This document shows positions 33,801-45,374 of a stretch of 64,000 bases of DNA, one piece after another. A program made the position numbers and the translations under genes. Source of the stretch: Verpa conica (Eukaryota > Ascomycota > Pezizomycetes > Pezizales > Morchellaceae); assembly GCA_033030425.1 (NCBI GenBank), contig JAUFSD010000002.1:1240001-1304000 (forward strand), given 5' to 3'. Position 1 is the first letter of the stretch; the number at the start of each line of letters is the position of its first letter. The notes below the pieces were generated by a model that was not told where the DNA came from, ran no database searches, and saw nothing but the letters and a program-made list of their open reading frames with translations.

Positions 33801-36500
33801 AAGAAATTCGATCAAGAAGAGCAATGATGATGAGTACATCGTGTTTTTCTGGCAATTATATTGGAGGGGAAAAAGAAAAGAAAACTCATGAACAATGACG
33901 AAGTGGGAAAATGGGATGAAAAGGGGTAGATGAACCCTGGCAACAATCAAGAGGACCCTGAAAACAATTCATTCGAGGAGCGACCCCACTTGCAACAAAG
34001 AATATGTATTTTTTTTTTTTTTTTGCTGGTGAAGGATAGTATTACTGTCGACGCAGTGTTCGGCATCGCGACCGCGGAAATCAAGGTGACCCCTCCTTCA
34101 ATAATTAATAATTTTAGGAGAAATCTGCCTAAGCCAAAACGTGTCCTCAAGGAATGTCGAGTAGTCGAGATTTCACGTGAAAGCGCGGGGACGTCATTGG
34201 AGGCTCCGAGTCCTCCCGAAGGAAGAAAACACACCGGGGAAATACTCAGTCAGGCATTGCCTGAGTTATGAGCCGGTGTAATGAATTTTCCCGAGTGAAA
34301 AATAACACTAACCTATTGTCAGTATACTCTCATTCGTAATTGACAGAGGGCCCAAGATCTTCTTGAGAATCGTCCGGAGCGGCCGGATTTCGTTGGGGAT
34401 TGCGGCAAGGTTTTCCCGAATCCCCAAACTTTGCAATTAGTGATTCTAAGGAAAGTAAAAGTTCAGCTAGAACCCCGCGGTCAGTAAGGGTGCCTAAACG
34501 CTTGGCCGATAGTCAGTGGGTAACTTTGTTGATGCGGGGAACTTCGGATAACCACTCCGGCCTCAAGTCCGGGATACTCTGTGTGATGACTTGATGTTGT
34601 GTCGATAGAGGTTTCGCCGGGGAACCAGGAAACACTAGAAGCACCATCCCCCCGTAGGAAAATTAGAAGTGACCGGCTGAGAGTCGAAAAATAAATAACT
34701 CCCAGAGATGTCTCCCCGTAGGGTTGCATTGTTCACAGCGACTCATTGGTGATGCATCGTGAAGGGTCAGGCACAGGATGGATCGCTGCAGGCACCGAAA
34801 TAAGCATATAAAGGTCGCTTGATGTGGGGATGGGTGCGATGGGGTTGCCGTCTGCAGTGACTTACTGCATAGGAAGGGAAAGCATTTCATCGCAGCGTAC
34901 CTGACTGAGATCGAAGGTCGGCAAATGAAGGGGGGAAGGAAATTTTATGGGGAAGGAAATCACCCACCTTTAATAAAACACACAAATGATAACCTGAAAT
35001 ATCCGGGTATCTCTGGTTTGTATTATCGATACCGAAATGGCGCCTTATTAGGGATGATTCGCGTAAATGGTAAACCTGGATAAACCTTGGTGTAAGACAA
35101 AGTTTGATTGATAGGAGAAGATAGCTATGGAACCAGGGCGAAAGTGCAGATAATGATATGTATGAACGAATGTTGTATGTACGCATGTACGCAGCAAGAG
35201 AAAGAAGAGATGGAAAGAGAGCAGAGTAAGGGAAAAAATAAATAAAAACTGAGCACGAGGCCACGACCACGGGAAAACCGGGAACCGCTTCATTTTTTGT
35301 ATCGCTGACGGGCAATACCGAGCACAACAAAAAAATGACTCGAGGAAAGGTTTTCCTATCGTATGTGTATGTATGCAGAGATATGCGTTGTTGTATCGGT
35401 GCCAGTATCTTTGACAGAGCTGAGAATCGTAGGCCGTTTCTTCCTATCGGTGCGAGTGCTACGAATCACATCTCAGGGAGTTCTCTTTCCATGTCTGCAT
35501 TTGGGGAACCTGGGTAGATAGCCTGGGGAGATAAGGGGCTGTTGGTACCCTTTTGATGACAGACCCTTGCCAATTATCAACCAGAATAGTATGTAACTAT
35601 TAGGAGAAGGCCATCGAGAAACGACAGCAAGACATACCTGTCAATGAAACAAGACAGCGATGACATGGTTTCAATCTTGCTGGCAGCCAGGCACTCTATT
35701 TCCCTCTCCTGTTGGCATACTTGGCTGTCTACGATAGCTTTTTACTCGCTAATTTAATGGCTTTCCTATACGTTTTGATACTTCTCAAGGCACAATACAC
35801 TGTACAAAAGACCCTTTAGCTTCAAAATAGAGCCAACGCTCATGCTTCTTAAGTACAGCATTCGTAAAGAGGTATCGAACTTTTCATCCTCAGCCCTTGT
35901 CGTTTCTAGTGATAAACCCAGCCTGACTAGTTGCCCAGTGTATCACAAGATCCTTGACTTCGACCAGAATATATTTGACAACCCTTAAAAGGAAAACAAA
36001 GAAAAGGAAAAAGAAAAACGCCGTGTCTAGCCTGCTTATCATACAGAAGAGATAGGAAGGTGTGAAAATCCTTACACCTGTAAATACCTTTCTCCCCACG
36101 TTCTGTCACGAGTAGCTTTCTTGGATTTTTTTTCTCCCCGCATCACCTTACACAAGATGGGCTAGAAAGTATGAAAGTAGAAAACAAAAAAACCATGAAG
36201 TAATCGCCGTGCCCGAACCGAAAACCTTGTACCGATATAAAAGAAATGGTGACGATGATAATGGTGATGAAATATGGTCCGATAAGATAAGAAAAACAAA
36301 CCCTGTTACCATACGTATTCTTATTTTTCAAAGGAAATAAAACGAGGAGCAGTCGAATGTATTGCCCATCCAGGGGGACATGGGTGTTAGAACATTGGAT
36401 GTTTGGGTACAGTCCCTGAGATCGTTCGTAAGTTTATAAAACATTCGACTGCAAAAGAAGATATCCACCAAGGGTATGCGTGAGAATTTGAGGAATAGAA
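30873..36500. other. 5.6-kb upstream region of the AreA-type gene
   Basis: The part nearest the gene (about 30.9-32.6 kb) is probably promoter and long 5' leader: CT-rich tracts on the minus strand and scattered AGATAA words (for example 31629-31634 and 33132-33137) that could be GATA-factor sites. Homopolymer tracts occur at 30937-30949, 32828-32842 and 34009-34024. Numerous short open frames show no family signature. The last 400 bp belong to the 3' flank of the zinc-cluster gene. Confidence 0.45.
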
Positions 36501-38528
36501 TCATATCTGCGGCATCGAGACAGCTGCCGTACTCTGGAGTGGCGAGGGGTAAAATGGCGAATTCTCCTCTACACTTATGTAGTGTTGTTCTTCGTCTGCG
36601 AACGAAGTTTGGTCGAATGAATCTGACTCCAATCGCATGCTTTCCAACTCACACCCATTTCCAACAGCTCCATGCTCAGCCCATTGGTTCGAGTAAAATT
36701 GGTGATCCCCTCCATAATGTGAGGATTCGGAAATCGATGCAGTAAGAGAAGCTGTGGATGCACTGGCAGAATACATATCAGGTGGTACACCCAAATCGAC
36801 ATCTGACGAATAAGCCGATTGATAACTGAATGGATGACCCATGCCCTGATCAATAGAGCCCATACGAGAGGGTGCCTGAGAAGTCCAGATACCATCCTCA
36901 AAGTTGTCCATCGAATCAGCAGGGAGTGGTGTGCTGCTGCTAATGCTCTGCTGAGGAAAAGTATTTCCAGTCATTGGACCCCCAGTTGCTCGCCAAATCA
37001 CTGCTGACAAAGAAGAAGGGTCTTCCAATGCAGCTTGCGCAGGAAAATTGGTGGGTGGCTCGGGTTGAGAAGGCAACTCCCAGCGTGGCACGAGATCTGG
37101 ATATCCTGGCTCTACTTTTACAGTAGTGGGTGTGTGCATTTGAGCCATGCTGGTCCGGCGAGAAACCGAGGCCGACTGAGAGACCATAACTCTTCCTTGC
37201 CTGGAAATGCTATTTTGTAGAAATTGGTGTTCAAAAGCACTGGGACCAAATTCGTAATCTGCACCCCATGTTGGGGTGACAGGAACGGAGACGGGATAGC
37301 CGTTGGCATTTTCAGACAATTGGCCTGGCCCAAACCCAGGAGAAGGAGAAGATCCGGATGAGCCCGTATCTTGACTATTAATGTCCGGTTTGGACATTGA
37401 CCGTGGTCGTCGATCTGTGTTTTCCACCGGATAAAAGTTACACTCTTTCTTCAAACGAATGCAGTTGGAGCAGCGTCCATGCAGGTCATCCTTTGCCAGT
37501 AAGCAGCGAATTTTCCGACGCCTACAGTGACCTGAACCATCACAGATGCACAAGCGTTAGCAATTGAGTTGTTGAGTAGTATTATCTGGACGGCCGGCGA
37601 GGCAGAGCTTTTTTTATTTTTTTTATTTTTATTTGCAGAACATACCACATGCAACGGAGGTTCGATGGTAACCGAGTTTATTGCGTCCTTTGCCCGTCGA
37701 ATAGGGCAGCCCAGAAGTAGAAGAAGGGCCCTCGGCGGCCATGGCAGCAGCCTGCTGCACGTTAGGGGTAGAAAGCGAGCGTTTTACTGAAGCAGTCATT
37801 GTCGTAAGAGAGCGTGTTTTGGACAGACGACGGCGCCAGGCAGCAGATCCAGTAAACCCAGGATTGGGAGGTTGGGGAGTTGAAGTACTTAAAGATGGAT
37901 GTGGGATATGCGGGATGCTCTCAGTAGCCTGCTGGGATGAGCAGTGGTGTGGAGACAAAGGAGTGGATGATGGTACTGGGCCAAGAGACGAACGGCGAGA
38001 CTCGATCTTCACCTTGTTCTCCTCTGACTTGTGGTTGGGTGATGGGGGCTCTTTTGAATCTACAAATGTTGCTACTATTCCCGGCTCCCCTACTAGTCCA
38101 GAAGAGGGAAATACAGAAGGAAGGAAAGAACGTGGTGGATCTGAAGCAGCTTCTTCTTTTGAGACTGGTGCTGGTGTTGCCAGTTTTGAGAGTGGTGCTG
38201 GTTTTGGGTTTGGTACTGGCACTGGTACCGGTACTGTTGGTGGTGCAGCAGATGGCAATGAGGCTATCTGATAACGAATTCCCTGTGTGCCCAATAGTAA
38301 ATGACTAGCCTCCGACGGACTTTGCCCCGGTTCCTGCTGATGGTGGTGTTGCTCAACAATAGTAGCACGTTGAACGTGGTCGTGGTGGTGGTGCTGGGTA
38401 ATTCGAGAAAGTTGACCCTCTTGATCGTGCAACTCGAGCTTTGCCTGCATAATAATAGTAATACAGGTACCGTTTGAGCTTTTGTACTGTTCGTTTCTTT
38501 GACACACTGGAGTTGGTTGGACAGGCAA
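36501..38528 (-). CDS. Zn(II)2Cys6 transcription factor
   Basis: Two exons, 38528-37646 and 37531-36501, giving 637 aa. The zinc cluster straddles the intron: YHRTSVACG ends exon 1 and HCRRRKIRCLL opens exon 2. Its six cysteines are C294, C297, C304, C315, C318 and C325, spaced CX2CX6CX10CX2CX6C, ending KKECNFYPVE. A basic stretch (TGKGRNKLGYHR) precedes it. The cluster is unusually central. The N-terminal ~290 residues are His/Gln-rich (THHHHDHV-like, EQHHHQQEPGQ) and Pro/Val-rich, and the C-terminal half is Ser/Pro/Gln-rich. I see no classical fungal_trans middle homology domain. Probably a nuclear DNA-binding regulator; targets are unknown. The start may be M1 or the in-frame M27 (MQAKLELHDQ). 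I remember similar factors with RTSVACGHCRRRKIRC in many ascomycetes but cannot give a name. Confidence 0.83.
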
Positions 38529-39162
38529 ACTAGAACACCATCGAACGAAGGAAAGAAAAAGAGGGCTAGGGGATTTCTATCACGGAAGAATGAAGGGTGG
38601 CTGTAATAATAAAAAAAAGTAACGTAAAAAGGACCAGGAGAATATCAAACCCTAGGAGAATATCACAACTCCGCGAACAGAGTGGGGAAGCCTGCTGAAA
38701 AAAAAAGCCCCAGTTACAGAAGAAAAAAACAAAGATGATGAGTTGCTGTTGAAGTGCAAAGCGCAGAATAACACCATACCAAGACGAGCAAAGTAACCAG
38801 CATTCACAAAAGTCCGTGAACGTACGTACCTGGTCTGGGGTAGTGTGATCAATTGTGATCAATCGAAGGAAGTGGGACCAGCCAGCGCTCGGTGTCTTTG
38901 CTCCTGTCTCTGTTACGTTTCTGTTTCGGTGCTGACTTTGGCCTATCTTTGAAAAGCTGGTGCCTCGATCTCTCTCAGTGCCATGAATACCAGAGAGCAC
39001 GCAAGCCAAATTGCAATACAATACCTGTCTCCCCTGCGTCCTAAATTGTTCACCGCAGCGAGCAGTAAGCAGCAAGCACCTTAGGAAACAAGTGCGGGCG
39101 TTTCTCGGTCCCCGCGAGGCCATCTCCTGATTCACGCTCGTTGGGGGGTGTAATTGCGCAAA

Positions 39163-39227
39163 TAATAAAATATAAAAATAAAATACAAGAATAAAATATA
39201 AAAATAAAATATAAAAATAAAATATAG
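39163..39227. repeat. AT-rich minisatellite, unit about AAAAATAAAATAT
   Basis: About five imperfect head-to-tail copies of a 12-13-bp A/T unit, one of them interrupted by ACAAG. It lies in the upstream region of the zinc-cluster gene. Confidence 0.85.
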
Positions 39228-42200
39228 ATAATGTCATAGCTAACAATGAAAACCTCGCCAACAGGATGCATCGCGAGAAGACCAACGATGTTCCAGCTGC
39301 AGGCGCTATTCCGAAAGTGGGACGGTTGTGCGAGGGCAACATACTTTGAATGCGAACACCTGCCAATTGCAGCCAATTGCAACCGGGTATTTGGTAGGGT
39401 GGCCCCGCCTGCAGCCAGGCAGTTTCACGGCAAATTCTGTCCTGAGAGCTGGGCAAATTACGAGGACATTTCCCCTTCTTCCTCATCCCACTCCATCGTT
39501 CACGTTATCATGAGGACTCACTAATGAGCCCGAGTTAAACTAACGACTCCGGCAGTCTGGTCCCCCTCCGTTTCCGGTGTGGGAGTGTGGGATACTTGGC
39601 TCTCGCTGTTCCCGCATAGTTGGTCCCCCTGGTGCTTAATGGATGTCCGCGGCGTAATTTTTGTCATGTACATATGCTTGTTCGAGTGTATGTGTGTGTC
39701 GAGGATATGTACATGTAGGTTAGTATGTATGTACACGCGACACCTATCACGTTGGGAGCTGTACCTGTCTTCTGTACTTTCTGCTGGGAGCCTCCAGCAT
39801 TGAATTCCATCTCCTTTTGTGTACCCCGAACCCCCAATATTTTCCACCTCAAACATAACCGCAGCTCAGTCATGTTCCGATGAATCGGTTGGCGGGGTTC
39901 CTCAGCGTGTCAAGAGTGTGGCGGATGCAGTCTCATCTTTTTTTCTTTCCTTTTGGCCAAGGCCCCGAGCGGTCGTCCCTTGTTAGCGGAGTGAAGAAAA
40001 CCGAACAAGATCGAGACCTCGCCCAGTAATCGACTCGCCACAGGTCCATTTCTGAACTAACACCCTGTAGACCAACGATCCTCGGCACCATCACAACTTC
40101 ACTTTTAAAAAGAAGTCTCCTCAAAACTCGACACCATATGACGCCTGGCTGCATGGTCTTGGTAAACATCACATCACAGGGACAAACACTAATCCTTCAC
40201 TGGACAGTAGGCTCAACACCAAGCCTCCAACAAAAATAAAGCCTCAACACCATCTGGGACAGGGTTGTAGATCATCATCTTAAACACTCGTTTCTGTACG
40301 CCTGATGAACCCAGAAGCACCTCAACAAGGGCCCTCATCCCCAATGAGATCGTTCCTTGCCAGGAGCCGCAGACGAGCTTTTCTTAGGAAGTGGAAATCG
40401 TGGAATGTTGGTCCGCCCCTGGGAACTACTGAAGTAAATCCACCGATCTTGGGAAATCTAAACTATTTTAGCAAACCTTGGTTGGAATCCCCAAGCACGT
40501 GCAGTGACAGTTGGAGGAGCTTATTAATCTATTCCCTTTTCTCCGGTGCCTCGCATCTGAGTGGGACCCGAGTTCTGTATTGATAGTGGTCCGCTCCAGA
40601 AGATTCAATGGTTACTCGGTTTTGGTGCAACGTATTGGGAGAGAATATATGAAGACATCATTTAAACCCATCTCACTAACTAGGCGTGCTTAGAGCAAGT
40701 GACCCTCTTTCACGTCTAGCGTTTATGTTATTCTTAGCTTAAAAGACTCCTCCACTTGTTTTGTAAGCTCGCTCTAGTATTTTGTTATGGTTCCCTGTCA
40801 TTACCTCGCCAAATACATTGTCCCTACCCAGCAATGGATCACTTCCTATGTAGCTGTGCATTCTAAAGAAAGCTAGAAGTATAACTGACCCTCGCCTGCT
40901 GTAGGATATGATACGTGTCTAGCTAGTTGGTGATGATGTTTCCAAGGCACCTTGACTTAAGAATTGAAACATCTGTCTAGGTCTAACGGTGAGATTTCTG
41001 AATAATAAAGGGAGCATAATAGCAACGTTACGCTACATGTTCATGTTTTGTTTCTGGCGGAGAGAGCCGAATGGTTGAAATTTTCAATGTGATACCGCAT
41101 GGGTCGGGCAAAACTTTTTTAGAGCTCTCCCCATCCCCCACGTCTCCTATTATCCATTCGATGTTCATTGCCGAGATGTCGAACAAGCAAAAGAAAAAAA
41201 GACATTTGTTGCAGACTCATGCAAGTAGGTAGCCTCCTGAAGCACGTTTCTTGTCGCAAGCGACAAAAAGAAGATATACTTCGTCTGAGACTGGAGGAAG
41301 ACTGTGGAATACGATTTACCGGCGTAAAGCCAGACCCTCGGAAATTTGCCGACAGCGATTTATGCATGGCAACAGGACCGAAGATCGCCACGAGCACGGG
41401 AAACGCTCTTGTGGTAATGTTTCTTTATTGCACCATGATAGGGTTTACCCTCCCTTTCATGATTCAACTTGATTATTCCCACGTTTGTAGATCCTAGACG
41501 TTTACCAAGTCCTCCTGACCACAGTAAGACTTCCTAAAGCCCACCTTCATCCGAGCTTCCAATTATATGCCCAGTATAGCATCTCACCAGCACGGGGTAT
41601 TTTTGTCGGAAAGGGGCTTTGTATACCCGAATTTGTGTAAAAGCCTACCGAAAGGGCACCAAACTCGGTAGTATATTAAACCAGCACTCTTTAATTCCAT
41701 TCTATCGGTCTATCTTGATACGTCTATTCGGGAAAAATCGACGAATCATTTTTCGAAAATTTGTTATTGAAACACAGTATCTAGAGGCCACGTGCTCTCA
41801 ATTCCAAATTCAAATTATTCCCGAGTTTCTTGAAGAACCCAAGTTTAATAAATATCATACGACCTTCAAAAGCCCGAGGGTCTAATTTCCAGGGAAACTA
41901 TATTTAATTTAAATGCTAATAATCAACCAGTGGTGGGACGAACGGGTAGATACTTAATTCTCTATTCGATGAGAACTTCGGCATGTCCGGTAAAGTGCCG
42001 GGGATCGGAATTGTGAATTTTGCCATTGTCAAGCTGAGGTCAAGTCTTTTTGTTTTATGGATTTTTGGGGTCCCCGGGATATTTTTCGATCTTTCACTTG
42101 AAGAATTTCAGGTTGTTAATAAGAAGGGTGCAGGGACCGTGACTCTTTACACGCAAGCTGCGGGAGGCCTCCCCTGAAACCTTTGGGAAAGGCTGGTTTG

Positions 42201-42804
42201 CCACCAGTAATGGGCATGCGACTGCTGAACTGTCTGGCTCGCCAGTGGATGTTTGGTTCCGACTGGCCTCACGGATCACCCAGTGTCACTCATAGAAGTC
42301 TCAGATTCTGCTGCTGAACCCTCCCCCTTCGGCTGCCCGGTGTCTCTCACTCAGGGACTTAAGAGATTGATGCCGGGCCGGCGAACCAACTCCTTCTCTT
42401 AATGGAACAGATTAGCGAGTCTTCCTCTAATTTCGAACAATTAGTCAAATGAATTATGACAGCATGGTTACACTGTCCATACACCAACCATGCCTGTTTT
42501 TCGCTCGGCCCGACTCCGTTCAGTACAGGTTGTGCCGATACGGCGTTATCCTAGTCACAAAAAACGCTACAGCTTCTATTCATCCAGGATCGGTGGTGAA
42601 GCATGGAGGCTTAGCCCGGGCAAAAGGACTGTCTAGCCCCGAAGCCAAGCTAAACCAAGCCCTAAGCCCTTAGATAATTGCATAGGCTCATACCGCTTAA
42701 ATTTAATAAAGAAACGTGGATATGAATATGGCCGATCGCGGGAGCGTTAGAAGGCGGATTCTCAAGTTTCCCTGAGGCCCTAGATCGTGTCTGCCGGAGA
42801 TTTG

Positions 42805-42812
42805 TGACGTCA
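42805..42812. promoter_or_regulatory. CRE/ATF-type site TGACGTCA
   Basis: Perfect palindromic TGACGTCA about 390 bp upstream of the Hsp12 start codon. In fungi this word is bound by Atf1-like stress bZIP factors. Confidence 0.55.
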
Positions 42813-42871
42813 GATCCATAGTTATGCGGCTCTGTAAATTCTTGGCGTCAATCCTTTCTATATAGCGTATT

Positions 42872-42879
42872 TGACGTCA
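42872..42879. promoter_or_regulatory. CRE/ATF-type site TGACGTCA
   Basis: A second perfect TGACGTCA, 67 bp downstream of the first and about 320 bp upstream of the Hsp12 start. Confidence 0.55.
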
Positions 42880-43035
42880 CTCGGTTACTACCACATCTGG
42901 GGAGGTTAAGGGAACATGTGAACCTCCAAAAATGAGTTACGTAGTTATCACGTCGCCCGTGTTCAGAGCAGCCACCAAGGAACATCGCGGAGTCCAATTT
43001 CAGCAGAGATAGAGCAAATGTTAATGACAAAATAC

Positions 43036-43042
43036 TGACGTA
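43036..43042. promoter_or_regulatory. CRE half-site TGACGTA
   Basis: A third TGACGT core about 160 bp upstream of the Hsp12 start, close to the TATA box. Confidence 0.4.
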
Positions 43043-43064
43043 GTCAAATATTAGTGAATATTGG

Positions 43065-43072
43065 TATATAAG
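43065..43072 (+). promoter_or_regulatory. TATA box (TATATAAG) of the Hsp12 gene
   Basis: TATATAAG lies 123 bp before the ATG and is followed by a CT/CA-rich leader, as expected for a strongly inducible fungal gene. Confidence 0.7.
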
Positions 43073-43194
43073 AGAGCTCTAAATGCTATATCCTTTTCTT
43101 CACATCAAACACAAGCACTTGAGCGACCACATCTTCACAAGCACCACTTTACATACTAAAGCTTCAGTTTTTTTTACCAAATCCATCAATCAAC

Positions 43195-43653
43195 ATGTCT
43201 GATCTCGGTTTGTTACCTTTCGACTAGACTCGTTTTCGAAAAATAGTTCAAATATCCTAACAGTTCATTTACTTGACAGGAAGGAAATCTATGGGCGAGC
43301 AGGTCGGTGATAAGCTTAAGCCTGACTCCCAGAAGACCACTACAGAGCAGTTGGGAGACACTGTGACTGGTGTCACTGATCGTGTTGCAGGAGCCGTCCA
43401 GCCTAAGTATGTTTTCTTCTAAACAATGGTGGGATAATTATATGCGAATGTATCTCCTAACAACCTCAACAGTTCTCAGAAGTCTACTACCCAACAGGCA
43501 GGTGACAACTTGCGCTCTGGATCTGACAATGCGTCAAACCAAGGCAAAGGCTTAGCCCAGGGTGTTACCGATACTGTCACTGGTGCTGCTCAATCCGTAA
43601 CGGATACTGTAGGGGGCCTTTTGGGTGGAAACAATAAGGATAGAGGATTGTGA
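43195..43653 (+). CDS. Hsp9/Hsp12 family stress protein
   Basis: Three exons: 43195-43207, 43280-43406, 43473-43653, giving 106 aa. The spliced start MSDLGRKSMGEQVGDKLKPD, then SQKTTTEQLGDTVTGVTDRV and AGAVQPNSQKSTTQQAGDN is the Hsp9/Hsp12 signature: small, Gly/Thr/Gln-rich, without Cys or Trp, natively unfolded and turning amphipathic-helical at membranes. Family members accumulate in heat, osmotic and oxidative stress and stationary phase and stabilise the plasma membrane. The first exon has only 13 nt, a common arrangement in this family, and the intron splits the Gly codon. A TATA box and three TGACGT sites upstream fit stress-induced expression. The gene converges with the La-related gene, whose 3' end is 103 bp away. 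Confidence 0.93.
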
Positions 43654-43756
43654 TTTAGGGCGTCTTTATTAGGATGAGAAATATCAGGGGTTTTGCGTTA
43701 CTTTTATGTATTCAGTGGATTTAAGTATTATATAACACGGAGTAATATAATCTTGA

Positions 43757-45374
43757 CTATTGATCGAACTTGATACGCTTAGGAACATTTGAACTGGAAA
43801 CTTCGCTGTCTTTCCTTACCCTTTTCGCTCCTGTGCCGAGGTCTGGGGCGGTCAATTTCTCTTTCCATCCATTTCCCCCTTTCCCTTTACCCTTAGTTTT
43901 CTTTGCCAACAGTAGCTTCTCCCAATAAACTCTCTCTTCTTCCCCAACTAAGATCTCCCCCTTCACCCAACCCTGGTTCTCCACTTTACCTGTTTTTTTC
44001 CCCTTTATATCCTCACCATCTCTCATATTTCTTTTCCGTTTACGTAAAGATTTAGCGATTAATTCTGAATCTGCTTGGTTGCTTTGCCTTATATATGCCC
44101 GGTTCAATCCTTTCTCGTAATCGACGTAGTTTATCTTTACTGCTCGGACATCACTAGCCACCACGTCATCTTTCTTTTTTTTCTGCTTCTTTGCTTTCTT
44201 TCGAAGGTATCTGTCTACCGATCGATAGATAAATGATGTGATGGTGGCTTTTGTTGTTGAAGGGTGTAGGTTCGTAAGGCGAACTATCAACCCAATTTCG
44301 AAACCAGGATGAACATATTGGGGGAGGTTTTCCACTTGAACAACATTCCCTAGCCGGGGAAAGATATCACCTTCAGCTGGCATAGTCTTATGCAATAGAC
44401 TTTGATTGTGGGGAAAAGGTATTCGTAGTAAGGCTTGCCGTAGCTGCTGGTATTCTGTATCTCGCCTCTGCCACTCAGATCTATTTTCCAAAGGATATCA
44501 GTAACTATAGTTGGATAAGTTTTAAATAAGCTTACTTTGTTAGAACTATCCAATCGTCCGGCCATAGTTTTTTATTTGTTGCATCAACTTCTGATATCGG
44601 TGATGATAATGTGACAAATGCCCATGACTTCTCTGTATTCTCCACAAATTGTATTGGAAAATACTTTTGAGGTAGTTGTGTTTCTGATAAGATCCTTGCT
44701 ACTTTACCCGGGTTCAATATTATGCCGGTGATATTAGGTTCCTAATAGTTTCGGTACGAATTAGCTAATACTTGGGGTCTAGGGGAAAAATATCATGGAC
44801 TCACGATGTATATAGTAAATTTATCCTGATTCTCGCCTCTGGAGAAAGAGGGCTTTGTCTTCCGACGAACATGATACTTATCAGCACTCAGCTATGTAGA
44901 TCTATTAGCAGCTGCTTATTTCAGTAAAGAAAGTCTTAAATACCTCAAGCACGTCTGATTTACACTCAATAAGAGCTTTTTTAAGGCTAACCTGTGACAG
45001 TTTTGGTTTTATTCTCGACAAATACCGACAGTCCAAAAAAGTTGAAAGGTGGATATCTATTACCCAACATATCAGCACACTGTCAACCCCAGACCAACCT
45101 CCCTTTACCCAGACTCACAGTCATCTTTTCCATCCAGCTCTCGCATTCTTTCGCTTAACCAATTACCATAAGACCTCCCAAGCGAGTAGTCAGACATTAG
45201 TATCTCCAGAGCCATGACTGCCTCCCTGGCTGCCACGATGTCGACATTGTCTCTTACACTTGGCTCTCCCTCGGTGCTTTTGTATGTTACCGGCGATGGG
45301 CGCGTACTAGGTTTTGAGGTCGAGACTGATTGTTTTGACACAGGTTTCTTCTGGACTTGTCTTGGGACAAACAT
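43757..45374 (-). CDS. La-related protein with La motif, RRM and C-terminal RRM (LARP7/Pof8-like candidate)
   Basis: Five exons: 45374-45119, 45056-44944, 44891-44805, 44741-44536, 44480-43757, giving 461 aa. After a Ser/Lys N-terminus (MFVPRQVQKKP) comes a La motif at about 50-137: ALEILMSDYSLGRSYGNWLS, HLSTFLDCRYLSRIKPKLSQ, LKKALIECKSDVLELSADKY and HVRRKTKP. This is followed by an RRM at about 155-225 (ITGIILNPGKVARIL to SWAFVTLSSPISE). A second RRM-like domain at about 270-375 has GFEIGLIVRLTNLHPSTTKA and VKINYVDYEKGLNRAYIR, with a Lys-rich insertion between the halves, and reads like the xRRM of LARP7-type proteins. The tail is Lys-rich and nuclear in character (GAKRVRKDSEV, PKRIKFDQ). 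Genuine La proteins bind pol III transcripts; LARP7/Pof8 proteins instead hold one RNA such as 7SK or telomerase RNA. Assignment to the telomerase type is inference. Confidence 0.78.

Larger units (their letters stand above)
38529..43194. other. 4.7-kb gene-free stretch
   Basis: The left third is probably promoter and leader of the zinc-cluster gene and contains an AT minisatellite (listed separately). The remainder has short open frames only. The 92-codon frame at 40305-40583 (Ser/Arg-rich start) has no recognisable family and I leave it uncalled. The last 400 bp form the Hsp12 promoter with three TGACGT sites and a TATA box. Confidence 0.45.

Noticed and set aside
38566..39486. A 306-codon minus-strand frame upstream of the zinc-cluster gene
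   Set aside because: It runs through the AT minisatellite (translated as repeating FYFYIL-type residues) and has no recognisable domain, so it is probably leader or promoter DNA.
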